Shown piece after piece: positions 39,139 to 48,818 of a stretch of 64,000 nucleotides of DNA. The translations under genes were made by a program, and so were the position numbers. How positions within the stretch are numbered: position 1 is the stretch's first letter; every line of letters starts with the position of its first letter. Source of the stretch: Helcococcus ovis (GTDB lineage: Bacteria > Bacillota > Clostridia > Tissierellales > Peptoniphilaceae); assembly GCF_004524775.2 (NCBI RefSeq), contig NZ_CP119081.1:124001-188000 (forward strand), in the 5' to 3' direction. Below the pieces are notes generated by a model. The model saw only the letters and a list, made by a program, of their open reading frames with translations. It was not told where the DNA came from and made no database searches.

Positions 39139-41655
39139 ATGTTAAATTTTGAAATAAAAAAAATAATAAAGTCAAATGTCATATTATCAGTATTAGTATT
39201 TGCCTTAATTATGGCTTTATATGTAAATTTCATATCCAATATCACATATAATTTAGATTCTAAATATCCTTCTTATGGTAAAGCCGGTTCATCCCATATT
39301 TTTAATGGAAGTGTTATAGATAATAAATATAAAATAAAAAATTCTGCTAAATTTTTTGATGCTTTTAATAAAAATCATTATAAATATGGTAGGCAAAATT
39401 ATCCATGGCTTGTAGACTTCTTAAAAAATTTAGAGAAAAAATCTTTTAAGGAAATGTATGAGGTTGGTAAATTTGTACAGAAATTAGATTATGGTCAATT
39501 AGAATCAATAAAAAAACTTCAAAAAGAGCATGAAATAAAGATTGAAGATGAAAATGACAGGAAAACATTCGAATATGGCATTTTTGAGGCAGAATATTAT
39601 CATGAAAATAATATCCCGTTTACAAAATATTTTGAACAGATATTGACAACTAATTTTGCGAGAAGAGTTGTATATAATAGTTATACAATTTTTGGATTGC
39701 CATTTATTTGCTTTTTAATCCTAGCTTTTTATGGAATAATCTCAAAGGAAAAAGATGAAGGGACTGTTAATTTATTAAAAGGACAGCCGATTAGCAGAGG
39801 AAAATTAGTTTTTTCAAAGTTATTATCTATGATATTGATTTCTGCTACATATGTTTTAAGCTTTTTATTGTTTTTGATGATAATTTGTGCAGTTCAAGGA
39901 ATACATCTTGGTGGATTTTATGATATTTTCAGAGTATATCATGAAGGTGTAGATATTAGATATATTAAGGGATATGAGTTAATTTTTTTAATTGTATTAT
40001 CATTTATGATAATAACAACTCTATTTTCTTCACTTATAATTATGATAAATACATTGTCGAAAAATAAGGAAGTTGCATTATCAATACTAATTGTAGTATT
40101 TGGATTGGGATATACTTTAACAGAAAATATAGGTTACTTACAAACTAGATTTAATCCTATTTACGCATTAGATCATGTGCGAACAATTATAGGAAAATTT
40201 AGAGAGATAACGGAGATTAATGTACATTCTTACATTGATAATATTAATCAAAGTAGTTTATTTTATCTTTTAGTTTTCTTGATTTTTGCGATTATGATAT
40301 ATGGCATTTCGGTTTTAATTTTTAATAAAAATATTGTATTTGGGGATAGTACTAGAAATGCTAATATAAAAAATTATAATATTTTTAAGTTTGAGATAAG
40401 AAAGTTGATTAAAACTAGTAGTTTTCAAATTTATATGATATTTGCTTTAGTTTTTGCATTTTCTCTATATGGTTTTAATGTAAAAGAAGTTAATGATAAA
40501 TCAAATTATATTTTAGGTGAAAAGGGAAGCATAGCAGATTTAAAAAAAGAATTAAAAAATGCAGAAGAAAATTTATTAAATTCTAAAAATGAAATGGAAA
40601 AAATTGTTTTTCAAAAAGAAATAGATCAAATTAAGAATAAAATAAAAAATCAAGAGAAGTTAATTTCATCGTATAAATCGGGGAAAATCAAAGAATTTTA
40701 TAATGCTCAATTAGAAAAGTCAACTTATTATTTTGATAAACAAGGCAAATCTCATTATGAATATAAGTTTGAAAAGCCAATGAGATTAGGGATAATTGAG
40801 ACAAAATTATTAGATAAAAACTCAATAAGAGATGGAGTTTCACCTATACTTAGATATTCGTTTAATCATAGTGAGTATGAACAATTTGTAAATGGTGAAT
40901 TTGAAAGAGAAATATTAAAAAGAGAGCAATACCTTACAAATGCCGGACTATACAGCTTTTTTAGAATGGTAAAATATCAAAATTTAGATATATTATTTTT
41001 AATTTTAATTGTATTTATGGTACTTGGTGGATATGTTTATGAAAAAGAAAATGGAAATCAGCTTAATTTGATATATACTCAACCTATTAATAAATTTAAG
41101 TATCATATACAAAAAGTTTTATCGCAGTTTATTGTGATAATGGGAGTTTTTGGGGTTGTAATGTTTTTTGTGATTTTGTTGGGAATATTATTTGAAGGTA
41201 TAGGTGATTTTAATCAACCTGTGATAGAGTATTTAAGATTTTTTGAAAAAGCAAAATATGCAACGGAATACAACTCAAAAGACACATTTACAACTATGCC
41301 TATTTACATATATTTGATTAGGTTATTTGTTGTTATAGGATTACAAGGATTATTTTTATCTTCAATAGCTACATTAATTTCAATATTTACAAAAAGTAAA
41401 ACATTTATAATTTCATCAGTTATAGGGATTTGTGCTTTAGGAGCATTATTAGTAAAAATAATTAACGTAAACATTTTAAAATTATTAAATCCATTTAATT
41501 ATTTATTTGCAAATAATATAGCTGATAATTCAATAGTTGCAAAGTTGAATATGTCAGGGGGCAGCTATCTTTTCAGTTTATTAATTTTAATTTTATGGTC
41601 TATTTTAATTATGATTGTTGGTGCTAAATTAAGTCAAAATAAACAGCAAATATAA
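39139..41655 (+). CDS. Giant ABC-2-type permease with two tandem permease halves
   Basis: 838 aa from ATG 39139 (TTG 39133 is too close to the AAGAGGGA site). The first half starts LNFEIKKIIKSNVILSV, has an extracytoplasmic insert (residues about 35-180) and helices to about 400. A second start-like segment FKFEIRKLIKTSSFQIYMIF near 418 begins another unit with a Lys/Glu coiled insert and five or six helices. EKDEGTVNLLKGQPI and YEKENGNQLNLIYTQPI are corresponding cytoplasmic elements of the two halves. This is a duplication-fusion of an ABC2_membrane-type permease. No matching stand-alone ATPase gene is adjacent. Confidence 0.7.
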   Translation: MLNFEIKKIIKSNVILSVLVFALIMALYVNFISNITYNLDSKYPSYGKAGSSHIFNGSVIDNKYKIKNSAKFFDAFNKNHYKYGRQNYPWLVDFLKNLEKKSFKEMYEVGKFVQKLDYGQLESIKKLQKEHEIKIEDENDRKTFEYGIFEAEYYHENNIPFTKYFEQILTTNFARRVVYNSYTIFGLPFICFLILAFYGIISKEKDEGTVNLLKGQPISRGKLVFSKLLSMILISATYVLSFLLFLMIICAVQGIHLGGFYDIFRVYHEGVDIRYIKGYELIFLIVLSFMIITTLFSSLIIMINTLSKNKEVALSILIVVFGLGYTLTENIGYLQTRFNPIYALDHVRTIIGKFREITEINVHSYIDNINQSSLFYLLVFLIFAIMIYGISVLIFNKNIVFGDSTRNANIKNYNIFKFEIRKLIKTSSFQIYMIFALVFAFSLYGFNVKEVNDKSNYILGEKGSIADLKKELKNAEENLLNSKNEMEKIVFQKEIDQIKNKIKNQEKLISSYKSGKIKEFYNAQLEKSTYYFDKQGKSHYEYKFEKPMRLGIIETKLLDKNSIRDGVSPILRYSFNHSEYEQFVNGEFEREILKREQYLTNAGLYSFFRMVKYQNLDILFLILIVFMVLGGYVYEKENGNQLNLIYTQPINKFKYHIQKVLSQFIVIMGVFGVVMFFVILLGILFEGIGDFNQPVIEYLRFFEKAKYATEYNSKDTFTTMPIYIYLIRLFVVIGLQGLFLSSIATLISIFTKSKTFIISSVIGICALGALLVKIINVNILKLLNPFNYLFANNIADNSIVAKLNMSGGSYLFSLLILILWSILIMIVGAKLSQNKQQI

Positions 41656-41800
41656 TAAAATGTATATTTTATGTGTTTTTTTTTGATATTATTATAACTT
41701 TTTTGTAATTGTAATTTATTTTACAAGTAAATATAATTTGAGTTATCAATATATTGATAATTAAAATATAAATTATAAAGATTATTTAAAAAGAGGTTAT

Positions 41801-42988
41801 ATGAAAAAAATTAAGAACGGACTATTATGTGTAATAGCTACAGGAATGATATTTAGTGCTTTGGGAAGTTTTAATATTGCCAGAGCAGAAGAAAAAAAAG
41901 AAAATGTAATTACCAGTAAAGATCAAGAGGATATTTATACAGGGAAAATTAGATTAAAAAATGGAATGGTAGATTCTATATTATTTAAAAATAATGTATT
42001 AGTAGATAATATATCCGACAATGATAATGATGGTATAAAAGATAAAGACGAATTGATTATAAAAGAAGAAAACGGTAAAAAATATTTAGAATATAAATCT
42101 CATCCACTGATTCCAGATAGTGATGGAGATGGAATAATTGATAAAGATGATAAAGAGCCGTTGAAGTGGAATATAAGTAGAAGAGATATGGCTATGTTTC
42201 AAAAAATGGCATATTACGATGAAGATTATATAGATAAACTTTTTAATGAAAATACTAATGAAAATGAAATAAAAAATAATTATGATAAAACTATACATAC
42301 AGAATTGTCAAAATTTTGGGAAATAAAGAAAAAGCCGCAAACAAATAAAGGAAAATATAATTTTGGTGAAAAAGGTAGAGAAATATATCATTTAAGTAGT
42401 GGGTTAGATGGATATTTATTTACTACTAAAAAAGTGTATCCTTTTTTGGATGGAGAAGAGGTAAATGTTTTAGTTTTAAGGGGGACAGAAGGATATAAAG
42501 ATTACTTTACGGATGCTTTACTATATTTAGGGGCTTGGAATCCTCAAGCATCTGATGCTACATTGTTAATTCAGTATTTAAAGGATAATGATGTGAAGAA
42601 TTTATATATAGTAGGTCACTCTTTAGGAGGTTACCTTGCACAAATAGCTGCTTCGGAAGCACGTAAAATAGGATATACAGGATTTCAACAATCTTATACA
42701 TTTAATGCACCTATGATTTCCAGACCTGAAGAATACAGAAAATTATCAGATCAATTAACAATAGAAGGAAAATCTACACATTTTGTTGTAAATAATGATA
42801 TTGTATCAGTATTGGCAGGAAGTTTTGATAGACATATTTTAGTAGCCAATACAATTAATAAGCATTCAAGTATATCATATTTTGAACCTCACTTATCAAA
42901 TTATTTTGATTTATATTATAGATGTGGGTTTAATGGAGGATTCTTACATCATAGAATGAAGGAATTGAAATTTTTTAATCCCTCATGA
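41801..42988 (+). CDS. Secreted lipase-like alpha/beta hydrolase with calcium-type repeats
   Basis: 395 aa behind AGAGGT. Signal peptide at residues 1-29 (ARAEE). An acidic DNDNDGIKDKDEL and DSDGDGIIDKDDKEP segment (about 69-122) is of the thrombospondin type-3 calcium-binding kind. Then a class-3-lipase-like hydrolase domain with nucleophile Ser274 in VGHSLGGYLAQ; LRGTEGYKDY supplies the oxyanion region and a distal Asp/His pair (NNDIVSVL, FEPHLS or HHRM) probably completes the triad. Likely acts on extracellular lipids or esters. Independent unit. Confidence 0.8.
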   Translation: MKKIKNGLLCVIATGMIFSALGSFNIARAEEKKENVITSKDQEDIYTGKIRLKNGMVDSILFKNNVLVDNISDNDNDGIKDKDELIIKEENGKKYLEYKSHPLIPDSDGDGIIDKDDKEPLKWNISRRDMAMFQKMAYYDEDYIDKLFNENTNENEIKNNYDKTIHTELSKFWEIKKKPQTNKGKYNFGEKGREIYHLSSGLDGYLFTTKKVYPFLDGEEVNVLVLRGTEGYKDYFTDALLYLGAWNPQASDATLLIQYLKDNDVKNLYIVGHSLGGYLAQIAASEARKIGYTGFQQSYTFNAPMISRPEEYRKLSDQLTIEGKSTHFVVNNDIVSVLAGSFDRHILVANTINKHSSISYFEPHLSNYFDLYYRCGFNGGFLHHRMKELKFFNPS

Positions 42989-43081
42989 TTAGTAAATTAA
43001 AGAATAATATTACACAATTGTAAGAGAAAAAATTAGTTAAATTGTATATAATTTAATATAGGTTAAGTTTCTGGAGGTATA

Positions 43082-45454
43082 ATGGAAGAAAAAAAGTTTA
43101 AGGGCTTGGATAGTGTTGAGGTTGAACAAAGATTAGCTGAAGGATTAGGGAATAATAATGGAAAAGTTAAGAGTAAATCAAATAAAGAGATAGTATTTAG
43201 TCATATTTTTACATTATTTAATATATTAAATTTTATACTACTTTTAGTAATAATTGGAGTTTCTATAGGAGATTGGCAATATATTAAAAATGGATTATTT
43301 TTTAATCTTATAATAATAAATACTTTTATAGGGCTTTATCAAGAGATAAGGGCTAGAAATGCGGTTGAAAAACTTACTTTAATTACTCAAGAAGATGTTG
43401 TAGTTATAAGGGATGGACAAAAGAAAAATATCTCTCCTGAAGAGATTGTATTAGGAGATTATTTGATTATAAGTGCAGGAGAACAGTTAAATGTTGATGC
43501 AAAGGTTATAGATACAGAATATTTACAAATGGATGAGTCTCTTTTAACAGGTGAATCTAATGCTATAAATAAATTAAAAAATGATGAGTTATTAGCTGGA
43601 AGTTTTGTATTATCCGGAAAGGCTGTTGTTGAAGTAACAAAAGTGGGAAATGATACATTTGCATCTAAAATTTTGAGTGAAGCAAAGCAAGTAAAAAAAT
43701 CTCGTTCACAAATTATGAAATCATTAAATTTTATAGTAAAGATTTTAATTTGGGTAATATTGATAGTAGGGATTGCATTAATATCTAGTAAATTAATAAG
43801 ATTGGGAATGAATGATTTTAAACCTATAGTAGTTTCAACTGTTGCAGCTTTAGTAGGAATGATCCCTGAAGGTTTAGTTTTACTTACTTCCATTGCATTT
43901 GCAGTTGGAGTTATTAGATTATCAAAATCAAAAATATTATTGAATGACATGAGCTCCATAGAAACATTAGCAAGAATAGACACATTGTGCCTAGATAAAA
44001 CAGGAACCATAACAAGTGGAAATATGAAAGTTTCAAATTTATACTTAATAAATGCAGGAAAGTTTGATTCCTCAAAAGATGATAGAAAGCTTAAAGATAT
44101 AATTTCACAGGCATTTTTCAAATTAGATGATAATAATGCAACTGCTAATGCTATAAAGAGTTATTTACCTTTAGAAGAAATATCTAAAAAATTTGAATTT
44201 GATAAAGTTTATGCTTTTTCTTCTGATAAAAAGTGGTCAGGAGTAAATTCTAAAACAGAAGGAACCTGGATATTTGGAGCACCGGAATTTGTACTTAATG
44301 AAGACGAACAAAAAATATATTCTTCTCAAATTGATGAATTAACAAATAAAGGTCTTAGAGTTTTAGTTGTTGCACATAGTGATACAATTCCAGGAGAGGA
44401 TATGAAATTATCAGAAGATGTAAAAGCTATTGCATTTTTTGAGATTGAAGATGAACTTAGAGAAAATGCTCAAAGGACATTGGAATATTTCTATAAGCAG
44501 GGGGTTGATATTAAGATAATTTCAGGGGATAGCCCAAAAACTGTTAATGCTATTGCGAAGAGAGCGGGTGTTGATAATTTAATTAATCAAGTTGATATGA
44601 GTAAAATTGATGATAAAGAAGATCTATCAAAGCTTGTTGAAGAAAATCAGTTATTTGGTAGAGTTACACCATTCAAGAAACAAGCTATTTTAGAAGCCTT
44701 GCAAAAAAATGGTCATATTGTTGCAATGACAGGTGATGGGGTAAATGATGTGCCGGCACTTAAAAAAGCTGATTGTAGTGTTGCCATGGCACAAGGGAGT
44801 GAGGCTGCAAAGGTAAGTTCGGATATTGTTTTAGTAGAAAATAATTTAGCGGCAATGATTGATGCGGTTTATGAAGGTAGAAGAATTATAAATAATGTTG
44901 AAAGAGTTGCAAGATTATTTTTAACTAAGACGGTATATTCTGCACTTTTAGCAATATTATTTGTATTCTTAAAGGATAGATTCCCTCTATTTCCAATACA
45001 ATTTACACTATTAAGTACATTTACAATTGGAACTCCGGCATTTTTTCTTGCACTTAGAGCTAATAAGGAAAGAGTTACTGGTAATTTCTTGAAAAAAGTA
45101 ATGGGAGAAGCTATCCCTGCCGGATTAACTGCAACAATAATCGTATTATTACACTACTATTTGGGACCAATAGTTGGATTAGATTATGGGAAACAAAATA
45201 CCGTTTCTGTAATGATATTATCAGGATTGGGATTAATTGTCCTAGCGAGAGCTATGAAACCCGTAGATATGTTTAGTTTAATAATATTTATAGCTTGTGC
45301 TATTGGATTAATAGGATCTTTTGTATTTTTCCCTAAATTTTTCTTCTTGAAATTATTAGGAATTTATGAAGTTATTTATGGATTATTTTTATTATTATTA
45401 ATAGTTCCAATAATATTTTTAATTAAATTTATATTTAATAAGTTTATAAAATAA
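43082..45454 (+). CDS. P-type cation-transporting ATPase (CtpE-like)
   Basis: 790 aa behind GGAGGT. Actuator loop LLTGES, membrane helix 4 with MIPEGLVLL, phosphorylation motif CLDKTGT with Asp305, hinge GDGVNDVPAL, ten predicted helices, no N-terminal metal-binding domain. The PEGL motif and length fit the CtpE/YfgQ branch; Mycobacterium CtpE is a calcium ATPase, so calcium uptake or efflux is plausible but not shown. Single gene. Confidence 0.88.
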   Translation: MEEKKFKGLDSVEVEQRLAEGLGNNNGKVKSKSNKEIVFSHIFTLFNILNFILLLVIIGVSIGDWQYIKNGLFFNLIIINTFIGLYQEIRARNAVEKLTLITQEDVVVIRDGQKKNISPEEIVLGDYLIISAGEQLNVDAKVIDTEYLQMDESLLTGESNAINKLKNDELLAGSFVLSGKAVVEVTKVGNDTFASKILSEAKQVKKSRSQIMKSLNFIVKILIWVILIVGIALISSKLIRLGMNDFKPIVVSTVAALVGMIPEGLVLLTSIAFAVGVIRLSKSKILLNDMSSIETLARIDTLCLDKTGTITSGNMKVSNLYLINAGKFDSSKDDRKLKDIISQAFFKLDDNNATANAIKSYLPLEEISKKFEFDKVYAFSSDKKWSGVNSKTEGTWIFGAPEFVLNEDEQKIYSSQIDELTNKGLRVLVVAHSDTIPGEDMKLSEDVKAIAFFEIEDELRENAQRTLEYFYKQGVDIKIISGDSPKTVNAIAKRAGVDNLINQVDMSKIDDKEDLSKLVEENQLFGRVTPFKKQAILEALQKNGHIVAMTGDGVNDVPALKKADCSVAMAQGSEAAKVSSDIVLVENNLAAMIDAVYEGRRIINNVERVARLFLTKTVYSALLAILFVFLKDRFPLFPIQFTLLSTFTIGTPAFFLALRANKERVTGNFLKKVMGEAIPAGLTATIIVLLHYYLGPIVGLDYGKQNTVSVMILSGLGLIVLARAMKPVDMFSLIIFIACAIGLIGSFVFFPKFFFLKLLGIYEVIYGLFLLLLIVPIIFLIKFIFNKFIK

Positions 45455-45484
45455 ATAGAAAAATTGCAAAATATTCAGTGACAA

Positions 45485-45550
45485 AATAAAAGTTTGCACA
45501 GCCACCTCTACAGACCGAAGGTTGAGAAATAGTGGCAGCAAACTTTTATT
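45485..45550 (+). ncRNA. Complex hairpin between the ATPase and EF-G genes
   Basis: Outer 13-bp stem AATAAAAGTTTGC / GCAAACTTTTATT encloses GCCAC / GTGGC and an apical CTC-ACC-GAA-GGT-GAG element. Followed by TATTTATATTTAATTTT. Probably a terminator with extra internal structure; no known riboswitch class recognised. Confidence 0.45.
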
Positions 45551-45653
45551 TATATTTAATTTTAAAATTTATATATTTTATTTAATATCAAAACTAAGCT
45601 TATACCTAAAATTACAATTAAATTGTGTTATTTGTAGAAAAGACACAAAAAAG

Positions 45654-45682
45654 TTGCTAGACGTTTTCATTTGGTATATAAT
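45654..45682 (+). promoter_or_regulatory. Promoter of the EF-G paralogue gene
   Basis: TTGCTA (45654-45659), 17-nt spacer, TATAAT (45677-45682), 35 nt before the ATG. Confidence 0.7.
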
Positions 45683-45716
45683 AAAAGACATAAGAAATAA
45701 ATTAAATGGAGGTATT

Positions 45717-47789
45717 ATGAAGAACTATAATACAGGTAGAATTAGAAATTTAGCCTTAGTTGGACACAGTGGAAGTGGTAAAACATCATTAACAGAAGCA
45801 ATGCTTTTTAAATCCGGCACAATAGGAAAATTAGGAAATATCAATTCTGGGAATACAGTTTCAGATTTTGATAAAGAAGAGATTGAAAGAAAAGCTTCTA
45901 TAAGTTTATCAGTTTCAAGTTTAGAATGGAATGATACAAAAATTAATCTAATCGACGCTCCAGGATATTTTGATTTTGAAGGACAAGTAAAATCCGCACT
46001 AAAAGCTAGTGAAGCAGCATTATTTGTTTTAGATGCTCAAGCAGGTATTGAAGTTGGTACTGAAAAATATTGGAAATATTGTGAAAAAATTGGATTACCA
46101 AGAATTATTTTTGTAAATAAAATTGACAAAGAAGATGTAAATTTCAATGAAGTAGTTGCAAATTTGCATACACAGTTTGGGAAAAAGGTTACTCCTTTAG
46201 TTTTGACATTAGGAGATGGGGCTCATCCGGGAGCGGGTAAAGATTTTAAAGGGCTTATTGATGTAATGAAAAAAGAAGCTTATACATACAATGGATTTGA
46301 TAGGGAAAAAGCAATGATTCCGGAAATTCGTATGTTAGAAGTTGAAGAAGTATATAATCAATTAGCCGAAATAGTAGCACTTACAGATGATAGCCTAATG
46401 GAAAAATTCTTTGAAGGAATCAATTTTACTACAGAGGAATTTGCGAAAGGTATTACTAATGCAATGATTGCTGGTAGCGTAGTTCCGTTAATAGTAGGTT
46501 CTGCAACAGAGGGATATGGTATTGACGAATTATTAAATATTATTTCATATTATATGCCAGCACCAAATAATAAAAAAGCACATATAGGATTTAGAGCTCT
46601 TGAAGGGGAAAATAGACCTGTTGATGAAGATCAACCATTTTCAGCTTATGTATTTAAGACATACATGGATCCATTTGTAGGCAGAATTTCCCTATTTAAG
46701 GTCTTATCCGGTAAAATCACAAAAAATGATTCTATCTATAATGCAACAAGAAAAATAGATGAAAAATCAGCCGGTTTATTCAGAATGGAAGGTAAGAAAC
46801 AAATAGAAGTAGATCAAGTAGTTGCAGGGGATATAGGGGCATTTACAAAATTAGAAGAAACTGAAACAGGAGACACACTAGCGGATAAAAATAATGTTAT
46901 AGTTTATAAAACATTGAAACAACCTCAAGCTTCATTGACATATGCTATTGTTCCAAAGACAAAGAAAGATGAAGATAAGATTGGTCATGCGTTGCTTAAA
47001 TTACAAGAAGAAGATACAAGCTTTGTATTTGAAAGAAACAATGAAACAAAACAATTGACAATTTCAGGTGTTGGCAATGTTCAATTACAAATTGTATTAG
47101 ATAAATTAAAAAATAAATATGGTGTAGAAACAGAAAGAATACCTTTGAGAATTCCATATAGAGAAACAATTACCGGAAAGAGTGATGTTCAGGGTAAACA
47201 CAAAAAACAATCTGGTGGTGCCGGACAATATGGTGATGTATTTATTAAGTTTGAACCAATTGAAGATGGTTTTGAATTCACAGAAGAAGTATTTGGTGGA
47301 GCTGTTCCTAAAAATTACTTCCCTGCTGTTGAAAAAGGGCTAGAAGAATCTTTAGAAAAAGGTATTTTAGCAGGATATCCGGTAGTAGGTATAAAAGCTA
47401 CATTATATGACGGTTCATATCATCCGGTTGATTCAAATGAAATGGCATTTAAATTGGCAGCAGCTATTGCGTTTAAGGAAGGTATGAAAAAGGCAAATCC
47501 GGTATTATTAGAACCTATTATGAAATTAGAAACAACAATTCCTGAGGAATATTTAGGTGATGTAATGGGGGATATTAATAAGAAGAGAGGTAGAATACTT
47601 GGAATGGAACCACAAGAAGATGGTACCCAAGTAATCATAGCAGAAGCACCTTACGCAGAATTATTTGAATACGCAATAGACCTACGTTCAATGACACAAG
47701 GTAGAGGTTCATTTGAAATGGAATTTGTAAGATATGAACAAGTTCCTAAAGAACAGGCAAATAAAATTATAGAAGAAGCAAATAAATAA
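45717..47789 (+). CDS. Elongation factor G paralogue
   Basis: 690 aa from ATG 45717 behind GGAGG; an in-frame extension to 45522 overlaps the promoter and is rejected. GTPase domain with G1 GHSGSGKTS, DAPGYFDF for DxPG and NKID; followed by EF-G domains II-V. The G1 motif GHSGSGKT instead of GHIDHGKT marks the EF-G-like second copy of Firmicutes and relatives, not the str-operon fusA. Exact role (ribosome recycling, stress translation) unknown. Transcribed alone. Confidence 0.88.
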   Translation: MKNYNTGRIRNLALVGHSGSGKTSLTEAMLFKSGTIGKLGNINSGNTVSDFDKEEIERKASISLSVSSLEWNDTKINLIDAPGYFDFEGQVKSALKASEAALFVLDAQAGIEVGTEKYWKYCEKIGLPRIIFVNKIDKEDVNFNEVVANLHTQFGKKVTPLVLTLGDGAHPGAGKDFKGLIDVMKKEAYTYNGFDREKAMIPEIRMLEVEEVYNQLAEIVALTDDSLMEKFFEGINFTTEEFAKGITNAMIAGSVVPLIVGSATEGYGIDELLNIISYYMPAPNNKKAHIGFRALEGENRPVDEDQPFSAYVFKTYMDPFVGRISLFKVLSGKITKNDSIYNATRKIDEKSAGLFRMEGKKQIEVDQVVAGDIGAFTKLEETETGDTLADKNNVIVYKTLKQPQASLTYAIVPKTKKDEDKIGHALLKLQEEDTSFVFERNNETKQLTISGVGNVQLQIVLDKLKNKYGVETERIPLRIPYRETITGKSDVQGKHKKQSGGAGQYGDVFIKFEPIEDGFEFTEEVFGGAVPKNYFPAVEKGLEESLEKGILAGYPVVGIKATLYDGSYHPVDSNEMAFKLAAAIAFKEGMKKANPVLLEPIMKLETTIPEEYLGDVMGDINKKRGRILGMEPQEDGTQVIIAEAPYAELFEYAIDLRSMTQGRGSFEMEFVRYEQVPKEQANKIIEEANK

Positions 47790-47866
47790 AAATATTAGAA
47801 AACATTTGCTAATTTTATATAGATATGATATGATGGTTTTAACAAACAAGAGCGTTATCGAAAGAG

Positions 47867-47900
47867 CGTAATCACTAAAAGATAGTGATTACGTTTTTTG
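47867..47900 (+). terminator. Attenuator terminator before the antiterminator gene
   Basis: CGTAATCACT-N7-AGTGATTACG followed by TTTTTTG, 26 nt before ATG 47919. The preceding GCGTTATCGAAAGAGCG could form an alternative RAT-like hairpin overlapping its first arm, so autoregulation by antitermination is likely. Confidence 0.7.
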
Positions 47901-47918
47901 TTTTATAGGAGGTAATAA

Positions 47919-48743
47919 ATGGAGCTTATTAAGTCTTTCAATAATAATATAGTTTTAGCAAAACTTAATGAAAGACAGGTAATTGCCATAGGCAAAGGAA
48001 TCGGATTTGCTAAAAAAGAAGGTGATTTTATACAACAGGATAAAATTGATACAGTTTTTAATTTTAGTAATGAAGAAATGAAAAAAATGAATTTGGAACT
48101 TTTAAATTCTATAAATATAGAAGATTTAATATTGGTAAAAAAACTAGTATCTTCTATTGAAGATAAGACTGGAAAAAATTTTAATTCAAGTATGATTATA
48201 TCTTTGGCGGATCATATAGAAAATAGTTTAGATACAAATTTAATGGAATTTGAACATCCTATGAGATGGATAGTTAAGAGAACAAACCCTGATGAATATA
48301 GTTTATCTAAGTGGTTTATAGATGAATTTAATAAGTTTAGAAAATCTAAAAAGATTTCTAAAAATGAAGTTACAAGTATTACTCTTCATTTTATAAATAA
48401 TCAATCTATCAAATCCATGTCGGAAACGATGAATGATTTGGAGGAAATAAATACAATTATTAATATTATTGAGTATAAGTCAAAAAAGAAATTGAATAAA
48501 AAAGGCTTGGATTATTCCAGATTTATTGTTCACTTAAGATTTTTACTTAATCGCTTAAAGGGAAAGGAGGATTATCAAGAAAAGCAAAACTTGGATTTGT
48601 ATGGGCATCTTTTAGAAAAATCACCTAAGAAAGTGGTGGAAATATGTTATTTAATAACTAATTACTTGTCTAAAAAATATGATAAAGATATTGATAATGC
48701 TGAAAAAACATATTTATTAATTTATTTAAATAGAATTATTTAG
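47919..48743 (+). CDS. BglG/LicT-family transcriptional antiterminator
   Basis: 274 aa. N-terminal CAT RNA-binding domain (residues 1-55; NNNIVLAKLNERQVIAIGKGIGF with the usual KxGD-like FAKKEGD), followed by two PRD domains (His in LADHIENSL, FEHPMRW, TLHFINNQ). PTS enzymes phosphorylate the PRD histidines and so control binding to the RAT RNA element, which prevents formation of a terminator. Directly upstream of the beta-glucoside PTS genes; the RAT/terminator pair at 48744-48806 is its probable target. GGAGGT site. Confidence 0.93.
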   Translation: MELIKSFNNNIVLAKLNERQVIAIGKGIGFAKKEGDFIQQDKIDTVFNFSNEEMKKMNLELLNSINIEDLILVKKLVSSIEDKTGKNFNSSMIISLADHIENSLDTNLMEFEHPMRWIVKRTNPDEYSLSKWFIDEFNKFRKSKKISKNEVTSITLHFINNQSIKSMSETMNDLEEINTIINIIEYKSKKKLNKKGLDYSRFIVHLRFLLNRLKGKEDYQEKQNLDLYGHLLEKSPKKVVEICYLITNYLSKKYDKDIDNAEKTYLLIYLNRII

Positions 48744-48768
48744 GGAGTTACATTAAGTTGGCTAGACC
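48744..48768 (+). promoter_or_regulatory. Probable ribonucleic antiterminator (RAT) element
   Basis: GGAGTTACATTAAGTTGGCTAGACC resembles RAT elements (GGA..GTTAC ... GGCAAGACC) and overlaps the first arm of the terminator at 48765, the arrangement needed for BglG-type control. Confidence 0.55.
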
Positions 48769-48806
48769 ATACTAAGGATATAGGTTTCTTTGTATGGTTT
48801 TTTTAA
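48765..48806 (+). terminator. Attenuator in front of the beta-glucoside PTS gene
   Basis: GACCATAC (48765-48772) pairs with GTATGGTT (48792-48799) followed by TTTTTT. Confidence 0.75.
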
Positions 48807-48818
48807 TAGGGAGGAAAA

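Noticed and set aside
45522-45716. 65-residue N-terminal extension of the EF-G paralogue
   Set aside because: It includes the promoter and the upstream hairpin; the conserved GTPase N-terminus begins at ATG 45717 with a strong ribosome site.
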